DNA of 64,000 nucleotides from Parabacteroides goldsteinii (GCF_015550595.1 NZ_JADNBB010000006.1:1-64000); one strand, 5' to 3'; positions 43,011 to 52,278 are shown, numbered from the stretch's first letter. Numbers and translations are program-made. Notes: generated from the sequence alone by a model not told the origin.

Positions 43011-44378
43011 TTATATATGCGGAAACTCCACCACAAACACAGTCCCCTCGCCCGGATAAGAATGAACGTAGATATTTCCTTTGTGGAGGAAAACGATCTT
43101 TTGAACCAACGCCATCCCTATTCCATTGCCAACAGCATAGTTACGGTTACTGCCACGGTGAAAAGCGGTAAAGAGATGTTCCATGTCCTCTGCGGGGATT
43201 CCAATGCCTGAATCGGAAAAGCGGAGGATGGATTTTTCTTCATAGAAAGATATCTGTACTGAGGAAGTTTTGTCGTCGGAGAATTTACAGTTGTTCTCCA
43301 TCAGATTTACAAAGGCTGTTTTCAATAAATAAGCATTCCCGGAAACGGTGATCATGGCATCGTCGTCGGTCTCTTCTTCAAAAAGCAGATTGACCTTATA
43401 CTCCTTATTGGCTTTCAGAACCAATTCGCGGGCATCGAGTAACAGCTCGTCCAGGCGTACCTCTTCCATACTGATCTGCTCCGGCTGATAACTGGCACGG
43501 GCCAGATTGAGCAAGCCCTCAGACAATTTCACCACCTTATCCGCATCCGTCAAAGCTTCTTCCACCGCTTTCCGATAGGCTTCACCGGAACGCTCCTTGA
43601 GAAGCGTAACCTCCAGGCCACCGATCAAGGCAGCCATAGGCGTACGAAGTTCATGGGAGACATTACTGACAAACATTTTCTGCGCATCGAACGACTGCTC
43701 CAACCGGTCGAGCGTATGGTTGAAGGTCACAGCCAACTCTCCCAACTCGTCTTTCTCGTCCGCTACCGGAACTCTTTCGTCCAGATTGGATGCCGTTATC
43801 TTCTCCACCTTCCTGACGATATTCGAAACAGGCGACAAAGCACTTCGCGACAGAAAATACCCCACAACAGCCAGTACCGCCAGCCCGATACCCCATAATA
43901 TCAGCAGGATATTCCGTAAAGCATCGAGTTTCGCATAGCCATAACCGTCAAATGCAGCAGCCGTGATTACATAGTCTTTCCCCTCAAACGGATACAAAAG
44001 TCCGACCACCTGATAATCTCCTTCAAAGAATTCGATAGATTTCTTTTCGACAATACGCCGGATCATTTCCGGGGTTTCTTTCACCCGGTCTATCTCTTTG
44101 GCATCATGATAAAGCAGGTTGAACGACGGGTCATAGACCGCCACCTCCACCTCATCGATAAACTCCCGGTTATTCATGTAAATGGATTGCATGGTAGCGG
44201 CATCGACCTTATGTTGCAGGAACAGATTGGCTTTCGTAATCCCCTCCTTTTTCAGGTCACGATAAAAAACACTTTTCCGGTTACTTTCCGACAAGAACCA
44301 GATCATTCCCATCAGGAATAGGAAGACAGTAGCTGTGACTGCCGTATAACGGATCGTCAGTTTAGTCCTGATTTTCAT
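43011..44378 (-). CDS. Sensor histidine kinase
   Basis: A 455-aa membrane kinase: transmembrane segment near 13-30, a periplasmic sensor of about 130 residues, second transmembrane segment near 160-180, HAMP (SALSPVSNIVRKVEKI), HisKA with VSNVSHELRTPMAAL (phosphoacceptor His) and HATPase_c (NLMENNCKFSDD, FSDSGIGIP, NGIGMALVQKI). It overlaps the response regulator start by 17 bp, an operon. The signal is unknown; nearby mgtA has direct repeats, but a link is only conjecture. Confidence 0.93.
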   Translation of the reverse strand: MKIRTKLTIRYTAVTATVFLFLMGMIWFLSESNRKSVFYRDLKKEGITKANLFLQHKVDAATMQSIYMNNREFIDEVEVAVYDPSFNLLYHDAKEIDRVKETPEMIRRIVEKKSIEFFEGDYQVVGLLYPFEGKDYVITAAAFDGYGYAKLDALRNILLILWGIGLAVLAVVGYFLSRSALSPVSNIVRKVEKITASNLDERVPVADEKDELGELAVTFNHTLDRLEQSFDAQKMFVSNVSHELRTPMAALIGGLEVTLLKERSGEAYRKAVEEALTDADKVVKLSEGLLNLARASYQPEQISMEEVRLDELLLDARELVLKANKEYKVNLLFEEETDDDAMITVSGNAYLLKTAFVNLMENNCKFSDDKTSSVQISFYEEKSILRFSDSGIGIPAEDMEHLFTAFHRGSNRNYAVGNGIGMALVQKIVFLHKGNIYVHSYPGEGTVFVVEFPHI

Positions 44379-45060
44379 CGGTACGCAGTATAAAACCCAT
44401 GCCTGGCTTAGTATGGATCAGTTTAACAGAAAAATCACGGTCGACTTTCTTTCGGAGATAATTGATATAGACATCAATAAAATTAGTCCCCGTATCGAAA
44501 TGAGTGTTCCAAACCTTATCGGCTATCTCCGCACGCGACAGGACACGCTCCGGATTCTCCATCATATAAGCCAGCAAATTGAACTCTTTAGGTGTCAGTT
44601 TTATCTCACGTCCATCACGGAAGACAGACTTGCCGGACAGATCGATACGAAGGTCGGCATAGTTTAACTCCTGGGGTTGAACAGTCTGCGAAGCGACAAC
44701 TTTTCTTTTCAGCAACACCCTGATACGGGCATCCAGTTCGCGGAAATCGAAAGGTTTGACCATATAATCGTCCGCTCCGGCATCGAAGCCGTCCAGCTTG
44801 TCATCGGTTGTGCCCAAAGCAGTAAGCATCAGAACAGGGATATCCGGATTCAGTTGCCGCACCTCTTTCGTCAACTCAAAACCATTCATCTTCGGCAGGA
44901 TAATATCGGAGATCACCAGATCGAACCCCGAAGCCCGAAAAAGACGCAACCCCATCTCCCCGTCAAAAGCTACCGACACCTGATAGCCGGAATCTTCCAG
45001 ACCGGCCTTCAGGAGCTCCGCTACACGCTGTTCATCTTCTACTACCAGTATTCTTGTCAT
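44362..45060 (-). CDS. OmpR/PhoB-family response regulator
   Basis: A 232-aa regulator. The start at 45060 (MTRILVVEDEQRVAELL) matches family length; the open frame upstream to 45132 adds 24 unlikely residues. The receiver domain has the acidic pair ED, phosphoacceptor Asp in DLVISDIILPKMNGFE and Lys in MVKPFDFRELD. The C-terminal winged helix has LTPKEFNLLAYMMENPERVLSRAEI and IHTKPGMGFIL. A minus-strand -7 box TATCTTTG is at 45107-45114. Confidence 0.94.
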   Translation of the reverse strand: MTRILVVEDEQRVAELLKAGLEDSGYQVSVAFDGEMGLRLFRASGFDLVISDIILPKMNGFELTKEVRQLNPDIPVLMLTALGTTDDKLDGFDAGADDYMVKPFDFRELDARIRVLLKRKVVASQTVQPQELNYADLRIDLSGKSVFRDGREIKLTPKEFNLLAYMMENPERVLSRAEIADKVWNTHFDTGTNFIDVYINYLRKKVDRDFSVKLIHTKPGMGFILRTDENQD

Positions 45061-45106
45061 ACGATCTTTTTTGTTTTTGGGATTACTGAATCCGTTATAA
45101 GGTTTA

Positions 45107-45148
45107 CAAAGATAATAATTTCCTATATTCACAGTATATCCCTATATT
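45107..45148. promoter_or_regulatory. Divergent promoters of the regulator and SDR genes
   Basis: CAAAGATA (45107-45114, TATCTTTG on the minus strand) serves the response regulator. TATATTTG (45141-45148) serves the rightward SDR gene. Both fit TAnnTTTG. Confidence 0.55.
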
Positions 45149-45177
45149 TGTCCCACTATATATTTTAAACAAGGGAA

Positions 45178-45906
45178 ATGGTCAAGAGGATTGTTATCAT
45201 CGGAGCAACGTCGGGTATCGGTTATGAAGTTGCAAAAATATACCGTCAGCTAGGTTGGCGTATCGGAGTGGCAGGACGCCGTATCGAACGGCTCGAAGCA
45301 TTCAAAGAACAGGCTCCTGAACAGATAGAGATACAACAACTTGATGTTACCGAGGTCGATGCAGTAGAAAAACTTCATCAACTGATCGACAAGTTGGGAG
45401 GCATGGATCTATTCCTGCTCAGTACAGGCATCGGTAGCCAGAATAGGATATTAAATCCGGACATAGAACTGGCAACGGTGAATACCAATGCTATCGGTTT
45501 TACCCGCATGGTAACAGCCGCCTACCATTATTTTCAGGAACAAGGGGCAGGACATCTGGCTGTCATCAGTTCCATAGCCGGAACAAAAGGCTTGGGAGCC
45601 GCTCCTGCCTATTCGGCCACCAAAAGATTTCAGAATACCTACATCGACGCTCTGGCCCAATTGGCCAGAATGGAGAAACTGCCTATACATTTTACCGATA
45701 TCCGTCCCGGCTTCGTAAAAACAGACCTATTGAAAAATGATAAATATCCTCTTTTGATGCGTCCTGAACGAGTTGCCCAAAAGATCGTGAGGGCACTGAG
45801 CAGAAAAAAACGCACTGTCATCATCGACTGGCGTTATGTAACTCTTGTGTTCTTCTGGAAACTGATCCCCTCCTACGTCTGGGAACGATTGTCAATCCAT
45901 AATTGA
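45178..45906 (+). CDS. Short-chain dehydrogenase/reductase
   Basis: A 242-aa SDR. Cofactor motif GATSGIGYEVA, catalytic tetrad elements SSIAGTKGLGAAPAYSATKR (Ser, Tyr, Lys) and NTNAIGF. Its C-terminal region with PSYVWERL fits the uncharacterised Bacteroidetes SDRs beside membrane transporters. Substrate unknown. The permease gene follows 66 bp later, with its own -7 box at 45932-45939. Confidence 0.9.
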   Translation: MVKRIVIIGATSGIGYEVAKIYRQLGWRIGVAGRRIERLEAFKEQAPEQIEIQQLDVTEVDAVEKLHQLIDKLGGMDLFLLSTGIGSQNRILNPDIELATVNTNAIGFTRMVTAAYHYFQEQGAGHLAVISSIAGTKGLGAAPAYSATKRFQNTYIDALAQLARMEKLPIHFTDIRPGFVKTDLLKNDKYPLLMRPERVAQKIVRALSRKKRTVIIDWRYVTLVFFWKLIPSYVWERLSIHN

Positions 45907-45972
45907 ATTTGTATATCTTTTCCGTAATCTCTACCTTTGTGCCCGGTTATCAAAATGCACAAATAAAAGAAA

Positions 45973-47625
45973 ATGGGATTATTCATAAAGAAACCTCTGG
46001 GAACCCTACAGGCAGAAGCAAATGAATCGGGAAGTAAAACATTAAAACGGGTATTGGGGCCGTGGAGCCTGGTAGCACTAGGCGTCGGCGTTATTATCGG
46101 AGCGGGATTATTCTCGATCACAGGAACTGTTGCAGCCGGATATACCGGACCGGCCATCACCTTATCGTTTGCCATTGCTGCCCTGGGTTGCTGCTTTGCC
46201 GGACTGTGTTATGCTGAGTTTGCTTCGATGATCCCGGTGGCCGGAAGTGCCTACACCTACTCGTATGCGACTATGGGCGAACTGATCGCCTGGATTATCG
46301 GTTGGGATCTCGTTCTCGAATACACCGTGGCGGCAACGACCGTCAGTATCAGTTGGAGCCGCTACCTCGTAGTTTTCCTGGAAGGGTTAGGCATTCATTT
46401 ACCACAAACACTTACTGCCTGTCCCTGGGATGGTGGCATAGTCAATATCCCTGCTTTCCTGATCGTTGTCCTGATGAGTATCTTCCTGATCCGCGGAACG
46501 GAAGGTAGTTCGATCTTTAACGGGATCATTGTATTCCTGAAGGTTTCCGTGGTACTGGTTTTCGTTGTACTGGGTTGGAAATATATCAATACGGACAATT
46601 ATATACCTTATATCCCTGCCAATACGGGAACGCTCGGTGAGTTCGGTTTCTCGGGAGTACTTCGCGGAGCGGCCATCGTCTTTTTCGCTTTCCTCGGATT
46701 CGATGCAGTATCTACCGCAGCACAGGAAGCTAAAAACCCGAAACGCGACATGCCGATCGGTATTCTCGTCTCTCTATTGGTGTGTACCGTCTTGTATATG
46801 CTGTTCGCCCATGTGATGACAGGGGTGGCACATTATACCCAGTTTGGCGGACAAGAAGGGATTGCTCCCGTAGCCGTTGCTATTTCACATATGGGAAATG
46901 CAGATACGGCAGGTATCATCCAGCCGGATTATCCCTGGCTGAATAAAGCGATCGTTCTGGCCATTCTGTTCGGTTACTGTTCGGTTATCATGGTGACCCT
47001 GCTTGGACAAAGCCGCGTATTCCTTAGTATGAGTCGTGACGGACTTTTACCTCCTTTCTTCTCCCATATCAACGAAAAGTTCCGTACGCCGGCACGAAGT
47101 AATCTGCTTTTTATGCTGTTGGTAGGACTGTTGGCAGCTTTTGTTCCGGCCCGTGTAGCAGGTGAAATGACCAGTATCGGAACTTTATTTGCATTCACAC
47201 TGGTATGTGCCGGAGTATTGGTGGTAAGAAAGACAATGCCGGACGTTCAGCGAGCTTTCAAAACGCCGTTTGTTCCGCTCATTCCTATTCTGGGAATCGT
47301 GACCTGCCTTTGTATGATGCTCTTTCTCCCGGCCGATACCTGGATACGTTTAATCTTATGGATGTTGCTCGGACTGGATATCTATGCTTGCTATGGCATT
47401 AAACACAGCAAACTGGAATATATGCAGCAGCATCGTAAAGGGCAGCTTTCACTCAACATGATAGGTATCACCCTCTCCGTCCTCTGTGTTATCACCGGAC
47501 TATGGCATCAGCAGACAGTGGGATGGGATGAAAGCAAGATTCTACTGATCATTTCGTTCGTATTCGCATTCACACATTTGCCATTTTATATGGTACGGGT
47601 TTGGAGAAATACAACACAGAGTTGA
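45973..47625 (+). CDS. Amino acid permease, APC family (CAT-type)
   Basis: A 550-aa transporter with about 14 hydrophobic segments. Typical APC motifs: GVGVIIGAGLFSITGTVAAGYTGPAITLSF, CFAGLCYAEFASMIPVAGSAYTYSYATMGE and FFAFLGFDAVSTAAQEAKNPKRDMPIGI. It resembles cationic amino acid transporters by length and motif. The substrate cannot be assigned. It is preceded by TACCTTTG at 45932-45939. Confidence 0.92.
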   Translation: MGLFIKKPLGTLQAEANESGSKTLKRVLGPWSLVALGVGVIIGAGLFSITGTVAAGYTGPAITLSFAIAALGCCFAGLCYAEFASMIPVAGSAYTYSYATMGELIAWIIGWDLVLEYTVAATTVSISWSRYLVVFLEGLGIHLPQTLTACPWDGGIVNIPAFLIVVLMSIFLIRGTEGSSIFNGIIVFLKVSVVLVFVVLGWKYINTDNYIPYIPANTGTLGEFGFSGVLRGAAIVFFAFLGFDAVSTAAQEAKNPKRDMPIGILVSLLVCTVLYMLFAHVMTGVAHYTQFGGQEGIAPVAVAISHMGNADTAGIIQPDYPWLNKAIVLAILFGYCSVIMVTLLGQSRVFLSMSRDGLLPPFFSHINEKFRTPARSNLLFMLLVGLLAAFVPARVAGEMTSIGTLFAFTLVCAGVLVVRKTMPDVQRAFKTPFVPLIPILGIVTCLCMMLFLPADTWIRLILWMLLGLDIYACYGIKHSKLEYMQQHRKGQLSLNMIGITLSVLCVITGLWHQQTVGWDESKILLIISFVFAFTHLPFYMVRVWRNTTQS

Positions 47626-47663
47626 ATGCTTAAATTATTGACAGATTTGAATGTAGTGCGTTG

Positions 47664-47803
47664 GTAGGGGCGGTTCGCGAACCGCCCTTACAGGCGCCGT
47701 CACAATGGAACAGGCAGGTTCGGCCGTAGGGGCGGGGTCTGCCCGCCCTTCTTCACCGGTTGTTATATTATTGTCGCAAAGGGTGGGCAAACCCCACCCC
47801 TAC
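47664..47803. repeat. Palindromic repeat units (REP-like)
   Basis: GGGCGGTTCGCGAACCGCCC is a perfect 20-bp palindrome (47668-47687), flanked by GTA and TAC. Next, a 25-bp segment beginning GTAGGGGCGGGG (about 47726) and its imperfect inverse ending CCCCACCCCTAC (about 47803) form a larger hairpin with three mismatches. The sequence GTAGGGGCGG recurs at 49370. These G/C-rich units in an AT-rich setting are typical of REP-like elements and may terminate convergent genes. Confidence 0.6.
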
Positions 47804-47859
47804 AAAACCTGTCATTTGGCTTCACCTTTTTCTAAAGATGAACCTCCGGGCAATCATCC

Positions 47860-48135
47860 CTATTTATTTAAATCCTTCAGCAAAATCTTCCCCGGTTTGA
47901 ATTTTGCACTTAAGCGGGGACGGATCAAACAAGCCTCTCCCGTACGCGGGTTACGGCCTTCACGGGCTGATTGCTCCCAAAGATAGAAGGTTCCAAACCC
48001 TTGCAACATCAAAGTTTTATCTTCTTTCAACGCATCCGCCATAGAAGCCTCGAAAGCGTTTATAAAACGCCTGGCTTCCACTTGGGTGATAGACATTCGT
48101 TTAGATACTCGTTTTGTTAATTCTGTTTTATTCAT
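47860..48135 (-). CDS. HU family DNA-binding protein
   Basis: A 91-aa histone-like protein: MNKTELTKRVSKRMSITQVEARRFINAFEASM, the arm motif GFGTFYLWEQSAREGRNPRTGE and the terminal RLSAKFKPGKILLKDLNK. It bends and compacts DNA. It lies directly downstream of the C11 peptidase gene in the same direction. Confidence 0.93.
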   Translation of the reverse strand: MNKTELTKRVSKRMSITQVEARRFINAFEASMADALKEDKTLMLQGFGTFYLWEQSAREGRNPRTGEACLIRPRLSAKFKPGKILLKDLNK

Positions 48136-48159
48136 ACTGTTTTCTTTTTATTTATTTGT

Positions 48160-49341
48160 TCATTTCATCTGTATTCCCCATCCGGTTTGCTCCCAGGCTT
48201 TGTTCAATACAGGATAGTCATGCTGTGGTATATAAACGGTCAGGCCGCTATGGCTATGTATCGGCAAACTGACAAAGAAAGGTGTCGCACACTTATAACG
48301 AATAACATCCGACAACACCTCCGTTGCATGTTCCGCAACTACACGTCCGTCCGCTTTTCCGGTTGCATAGGTAATCAGACTTGCCAGATCAAAAAACAGC
48401 CGATCGTCCGAGCGGTCGAAACATTGAATGTTTTTCAACTCTTCACTACCGATCTCATCAGGCAAAAGACGATATACCTCTCCTACTGCCCGTGCCAGCT
48501 CCTCCATTTCATCCAACCGTATCACACTGACCGTGGCACTCCGGTAAGGAGTTTCCTGTTCATTGCAATACGTATAATAGGCAGCAGCCACCTCTGTCAG
48601 TGCCGCTTCAGGTTGTGCAAACAAAGCCTGAAGCATATCTTCGTACACCGGAGTGAACCCCGGACTCAGTATTTCAGTCGATGATGCAAGCAGATAACCG
48701 GCCTTGTCCCGTAACTCGTAAGCCACCTCCGCACTAGCCATCAGGCACGCTTCCAAAACGATAAAGTCAAACTGTCCGTCAGGAATAGCCGCTGCAAAAT
48801 CCGCTATCTCCATCTCGCGTCCGGCATCGTCAATGATAGAACGAAGCCCTTCTCCTGACACCCCTCTTCCAGCAGGTCGATAAGCAGCACGTGGATCGAC
48901 ATAACTTCCAGCAGGCAGCCAGCCCGTTCCATGACTGAAAAGCAACAACCCGTAAGAAGGAGCCGGAAAACCACTCGTTGCATCCCTCAAAACATCCGAA
49001 AAGGCCTGCGGATCAGCCGAATTGGCATCCGGATATTCTTTTACGACCTCGGTATAGGAATGACTACCATTGCAAATCACCTTCATCAGTGAAGGAGTTC
49101 CTTTCTCCCCCCGTGTATCCTGATAGATCAGCAGGTTATCCTGCATATTATGCCAGCCCGAAACAAGCGCGTCCACCTTCTCCCATACTTCCCCCGACAG
49201 ACTGTTATCGCCCGCCAGATAAACCAGGACAGTACGCCGGGCAGACGGCACAGTTTTCACACTGTGCTCTTCGCTACAGGCAAGCAGCAAGGAACTGCAA
49301 AATAAGATTCCAATCAAATGGTTTATTTTCATTTGTTTCAA
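48160..49341 (-). CDS. Clostripain-like (C11) cysteine peptidase lipoprotein
   Basis: A 393-aa protein with signal and lipobox (LFCSSLLLACSEE, Cys22). The C11 catalytic His is in GLLLFSHGTGW and the Cys in FIVLEACLMASAEV. The N-terminal RRTVLVYLAGDNSLSGEVWEK is typical. C11 peptidases cut after Arg or Lys; Bacteroides homologues process secreted proteins. Secretion to the surface is inferred from the lipobox. Not obviously linked to the pilus genes. Confidence 0.9.
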   Translation of the reverse strand: MKQMKINHLIGILFCSSLLLACSEEHSVKTVPSARRTVLVYLAGDNSLSGEVWEKVDALVSGWHNMQDNLLIYQDTRGEKGTPSLMKVICNGSHSYTEVVKEYPDANSADPQAFSDVLRDATSGFPAPSYGLLLFSHGTGWLPAGSYVDPRAAYRPAGRGVSGEGLRSIIDDAGREMEIADFAAAIPDGQFDFIVLEACLMASAEVAYELRDKAGYLLASSTEILSPGFTPVYEDMLQALFAQPEAALTEVAAAYYTYCNEQETPYRSATVSVIRLDEMEELARAVGEVYRLLPDEIGSEELKNIQCFDRSDDRLFFDLASLITYATGKADGRVVAEHATEVLSDVIRYKCATPFFVSLPIHSHSGLTVYIPQHDYPVLNKAWEQTGWGIQMK

Positions 49342-49369
49342 TTATTATCAGATGTGAATGTAGGGGCGG

Positions 49370-49460
49370 TGTCAGCCCTATCGACTAACGTTAGTCGGAG
49401 GTGTCGACACGCACGTGTCGAAGGGATCGACAAACACAGGTCGGCATCATCGACTAACGC
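49370..49460. repeat. Palindromic repeat cluster
   Basis: Between the C11 gene and the DUF4469-like gene lie CGACTAACGTTAGTCG, a perfect 16-bp palindrome (49382-49397), then GTGTCGACAC (49401-49410) and TCGACACGCACGTGTCGA (49404-49421), and later a diverged copy CGACTAACGCTTGTCGA. A GTAGGGGCGG half-unit precedes them. They look like mobile palindromes or strong hairpins. They lie downstream of the DGR operon and could terminate it. Confidence 0.6.
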
Positions 49461-49482
49461 TTGTCGACACACCCGACGAGAA

Positions 49483-50256
49483 TTACTCGATTACGGGGCG
49501 ATCATCCTCGCCGCCGGGATCGCCTACGAACAGGGGCTTCTTGTATTCAAGCGTACGGGCCTCTTTTAGTTGATGGCTACTTGTACTATACTGTGTTACA
49601 ATACGTAACGTATAGCTACCATCCGCCAGGGCAGGTACACGGGCGATTATCTTGCCGGGATCGTTTTGAGTCAGACGGCGCGTTACTTTTACCGCCTCGC
49701 CGCTTTCCGGCACGAAGAAAATACCGACTACGGACTCATCGCCGGCGATCTTGATCAGATCTCCTGAAATCATGATATCTTCGTTCGGAGTGATCGTTCC
49801 GTCGATCAGGCCGGTCAGCGTATCCGTAACAGTGCCGATACGAGCCACGCTTTCTTTAGCTCCCAGCTTGATAGTCTTTACTTTCTTTAACCCTTCGCGC
49901 ATCGTTTTGGTAAATATTACGTCGAACGTCAGCCGGTGGATAGCCGGATCGAACGGAGCATCTACATTATAAAACGGGCCTGTGATACGCGGGATGAACT
50001 GACAAATGTCGGTAATCACGCTATCGCCGTTCAACAAGGCTTCCATTATAATATCATTGCTTTGGGTGGTTACCGAAAGGATAGTCGGCAGCTTCAATTC
50101 GGAACCGGTACGTTTGATCTCCTTGGCAATATCCTCTTTGCGCAACGTCCTGGGCCCGCTTTTCACTTCGGCCACACAGTCCTCCGTATTGTCTTTTGTC
50201 AAGGGATTGTCACGCAGGGTGAATTCCCAATAATGGTCTTTTTCGTAATCAGCCAT
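49483..50256 (-). CDS. DUF4469-like HU-related protein after the DGR
   Basis: A 257-aa cytoplasmic protein. The N-terminal half resembles the HU-like DNA-binding domain of Bacteroidetes proteins (WEFTLRDNPLTKDNTEDCVAEVKSGPRTLRKEDIAKEIKRTG). The C-terminal half resembles DUF4469 (DDPGKIIARVPALADGSYTLRIVTQYST). It starts 20 bp after the reverse transcriptase stop, so it is probably in the same operon. A part in DGR function is possible but not shown. Confidence 0.7.
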   Translation of the reverse strand: MADYEKDHYWEFTLRDNPLTKDNTEDCVAEVKSGPRTLRKEDIAKEIKRTGSELKLPTILSVTTQSNDIIMEALLNGDSVITDICQFIPRITGPFYNVDAPFDPAIHRLTFDVIFTKTMREGLKKVKTIKLGAKESVARIGTVTDTLTGLIDGTITPNEDIMISGDLIKIAGDESVVGIFFVPESGEAVKVTRRLTQNDPGKIIARVPALADGSYTLRIVTQYSTSSHQLKEARTLEYKKPLFVGDPGGEDDRPVIE

Positions 50257-50276
50257 TTCATTCGTTGTTTAATTGT

Positions 50277-51503
50277 TTATACCAAATGATTTATCCGGTT
50301 TATCCCCGGATATTTTTCAAATTCTTTACGTAATATGTATTTCTGGAAACCGTTGCAGAAATATCCGTAGAGATATATCTGCGAACAACGGCCCAGAATC
50401 TTTCTTTTTATATTCAAGGTGCAGAAATGCTGCATTATACCCAAATACGAATTGATGGATGCACGCATCATCCGAAGTTTGTCGGGAGGCGCCCGATTAT
50501 CATCCAGGTTACTCTCCCAATAATACATTTCGGCAGCAAACTTCCACTTGGCACGGTTCTGGATATAGATACGACCCGGCTTAACCATCGCACCCAGAAA
50601 CTCCACCCCGTTTGTATAATGCTGCAATGCTATCTTTTTAGGATGTAACGTCACTCCCAACGTATTCCACAGATAATTACGGATTTCAGGGATCAGGGAT
50701 TTCAATACTTCCTTGTCCTCATGAACCAGGAAGAAGTCGTCGACATACCGTCCGTAATGCTTAATTCCCAACTCCCGTTTCACATAATTATCGAAAGGTG
50801 TGAGATAAATATTACTAAACAGTTGCGACGTCAGGTTACCGATAGGCAACCCGCATCCTTGCGGCGAATGAAACAGGCTTTTGGAAGGAGGAAGTCCTTC
50901 CCAGTCAGCCACATCCCCCCGCCTGACACAGTTCAGCGTAGGATCATTAAATACCACAAGCGGCAAAAGATATTTTACCAACTCGTATTCTTCCGAATCC
51001 TCCCAATGAATACCGTCCGGCATTTCCAGATATCCGTATCTGTCTAACGTTTTCAGGATGGAATCATATAATATCTGACGGTTTATATTCATGAAATATC
51101 CCTGAAGGTCGAGCTTCAGCACATAACAATCCTTCGTATAGTTGTGCGAACAACTGCGGATATGCTTATCGAGACGCTTAATCCCGAATAATGTACCTTT
51201 GTTTTTCCGGCAGGAATAACAATCATCAATAAAAACCCGTTCGAATATCGGCGAAATGTAATTGAATAACAGATGATGAACGATGCGGTCGCGAAAATCG
51301 GCGGCAAACACTTCCCGCTTTACGGGATATGTCACCATGAAACAGATACTTCGCCCTACCTGATACCTGCGGTCGGCCACTTCGCGATAAAGCGCGACGA
51401 GGTTTTCCTCCAGGTTCATTTCAAACCGAAGCTGATTCACCGAGTTTCGTTTCCCGCGTCGGGCATCGAAATAGGCTTTGAATATGTCTTCAATCAAATC
51501 CAT
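50277..51503 (-). CDS. DGR reverse transcriptase
   Basis: A 408-aa reverse transcriptase of the diversity-generating retroelement type. Motif 3 is VLKLDLQGYFMNI (Asp132). The DGR-specific motif 4 is IGNLTSQ at 221-227, in place of the QG...SP of other retroelement enzymes. The active site is RYVDDFF (Asp255, Asp256). It copies template RNA with adenine-specific errors and the cDNA replaces the variable repeat. The start lies 40 bp after the template repeat, in the usual Avd-TR-RT order. No in-frame damage is visible. Confidence 0.96.
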   Translation of the reverse strand: MDLIEDIFKAYFDARRGKRNSVNQLRFEMNLEENLVALYREVADRRYQVGRSICFMVTYPVKREVFAADFRDRIVHHLLFNYISPIFERVFIDDCYSCRKNKGTLFGIKRLDKHIRSCSHNYTKDCYVLKLDLQGYFMNINRQILYDSILKTLDRYGYLEMPDGIHWEDSEEYELVKYLLPLVVFNDPTLNCVRRGDVADWEGLPPSKSLFHSPQGCGLPIGNLTSQLFSNIYLTPFDNYVKRELGIKHYGRYVDDFFLVHEDKEVLKSLIPEIRNYLWNTLGVTLHPKKIALQHYTNGVEFLGAMVKPGRIYIQNRAKWKFAAEMYYWESNLDDNRAPPDKLRMMRASINSYLGIMQHFCTLNIKRKILGRCSQIYLYGYFCNGFQKYILRKEFEKYPGINRINHLV

Positions 51504-51543
51504 ACATTAGTTCAACTTATAAATAAAAGGCGACTAGTAAATG

Positions 51544-51739
51544 CTTGGACACAACGCACCGAGAAGCCGTTGGCACGGTTGTTCGTGTTCGTATTCAACT
51601 TACCTGCGCTATTGAAGTTCACGTTGCTGGCGTTGACGCTAACAGCAGGAGCAGACGACGACCAGTAGTTGCCGTTGCTACCCTGATTGTTGGAGCCTCC
51701 AGTACTGTTGTTGCGGTTGCCCGCAGCAGGCAAGATAAG
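51544..51739 (-). repeat. DGR template repeat (TR)
   Basis: This 196-bp segment matches 52890-53085 with 18 differences. Read on the minus strand every difference is at an A in this copy: 11 A to G, 5 A to T and 2 A to C. The variable positions fall in AAC, ACN and AAG codons of the corresponding protein frame. A frame of about 73 codons (51512-51733) begins from TTG and is a by-product of the homology, not a gene. It lies between Avd and the reverse transcriptase. Confidence 0.97.
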
Positions 51740-51933
51740 TAACCTCTGATGAATTATCGGAACAGATGCACTTAAGCAAATATGCTGATAACCGGGAAAA
51801 TTAACTAGCAGAAACGTGGATACGCCTTATTCATCCTAACGTCTGTTTACTCTGCCAGTGGGTTACTGAATTTACAAGTCTCTCTACCGATAACCTTAGC
51901 TATCGGTACTCCGGACAAGAATCGCCCTTCTAT
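51740..51933 (-). other. Spacer upstream of the template repeat
   Basis: No gene. On the minus strand it contains the perfect 8-bp stem TACCGATA/TATCGGTA (near 51887-51911). DGR template RNAs are structured around the TR, so this may help form the RNP. It has no T-run, so it does not look like a terminator. Confidence 0.45.
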
Positions 51934-52278
51934 TTATTTTTTTTCGCTCGATTTATGCCACGCTGCCAGTTGCTTCGAGATCGACTCGATCTGCTCGGCA
52001 GCAGTGGCATACTGTTTGAGGTTGATTTGTTTAAGGTCCATCAACAAGCGTATTTGCAATTTTATCACTACCACGTGCTCCCTTGCTTTCAACAAATGGG
52101 GAGCTTTCTGCGTGGTGGCATTCGCCTGATAGATACATACCAATAAAGCAATCAACTCGTTTTTCACATTTTCACCCAGTGTATAACGGTAATCGCGTTG
52201 AAAATTCCGGTTCAACCGGAATATAGTCAACAGCAGATCGTATGAAGCCTTATAAACAGGCAGATTATCGTATATCAT
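51934..52278 (-). CDS. avd: Avd, DGR accessory variability determinant
   Basis: A 114-aa all-helical protein of the four-helix-bundle family that includes Avd: YDLLLTIFRLNRNFQRDYRYTLGENVKNELIALLVCIYQAN, then HVVVIKLQIRLLMDLKQINLKQYATAAEQIESISKQLAAW. Avd pentamers bind the reverse transcriptase and template RNA and are needed for mutagenic copying. The start overlaps the next gene by 4 bp, which supports co-translation. The charge and length fit Avd. Confidence 0.92.
   Translation of the reverse strand: MIYDNLPVYKASYDLLLTIFRLNRNFQRDYRYTLGENVKNELIALLVCIYQANATTQKAPHLLKAREHVVVIKLQIRLLMDLKQINLKQYATAAEQIESISKQLAAWHKSSEKK

Noticed and set aside
45061-45132. 24-codon extension of the response regulator
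   Set aside because: The receiver domain starts at MTRILVVEDE and the extension covers the region next to the promoter.
47705-47986. Plus-strand frame across the palindromic repeats
   Set aside because: It runs through REP-like repeats and the antisense of the HU gene; not protein-like.
51512-51733. 73-codon frame in the template repeat that looks like a lectin-domain gene
   Set aside because: It is the DGR template repeat read in the frame of the variable gene; it starts only from TTG and has no signal or promoter of its own.
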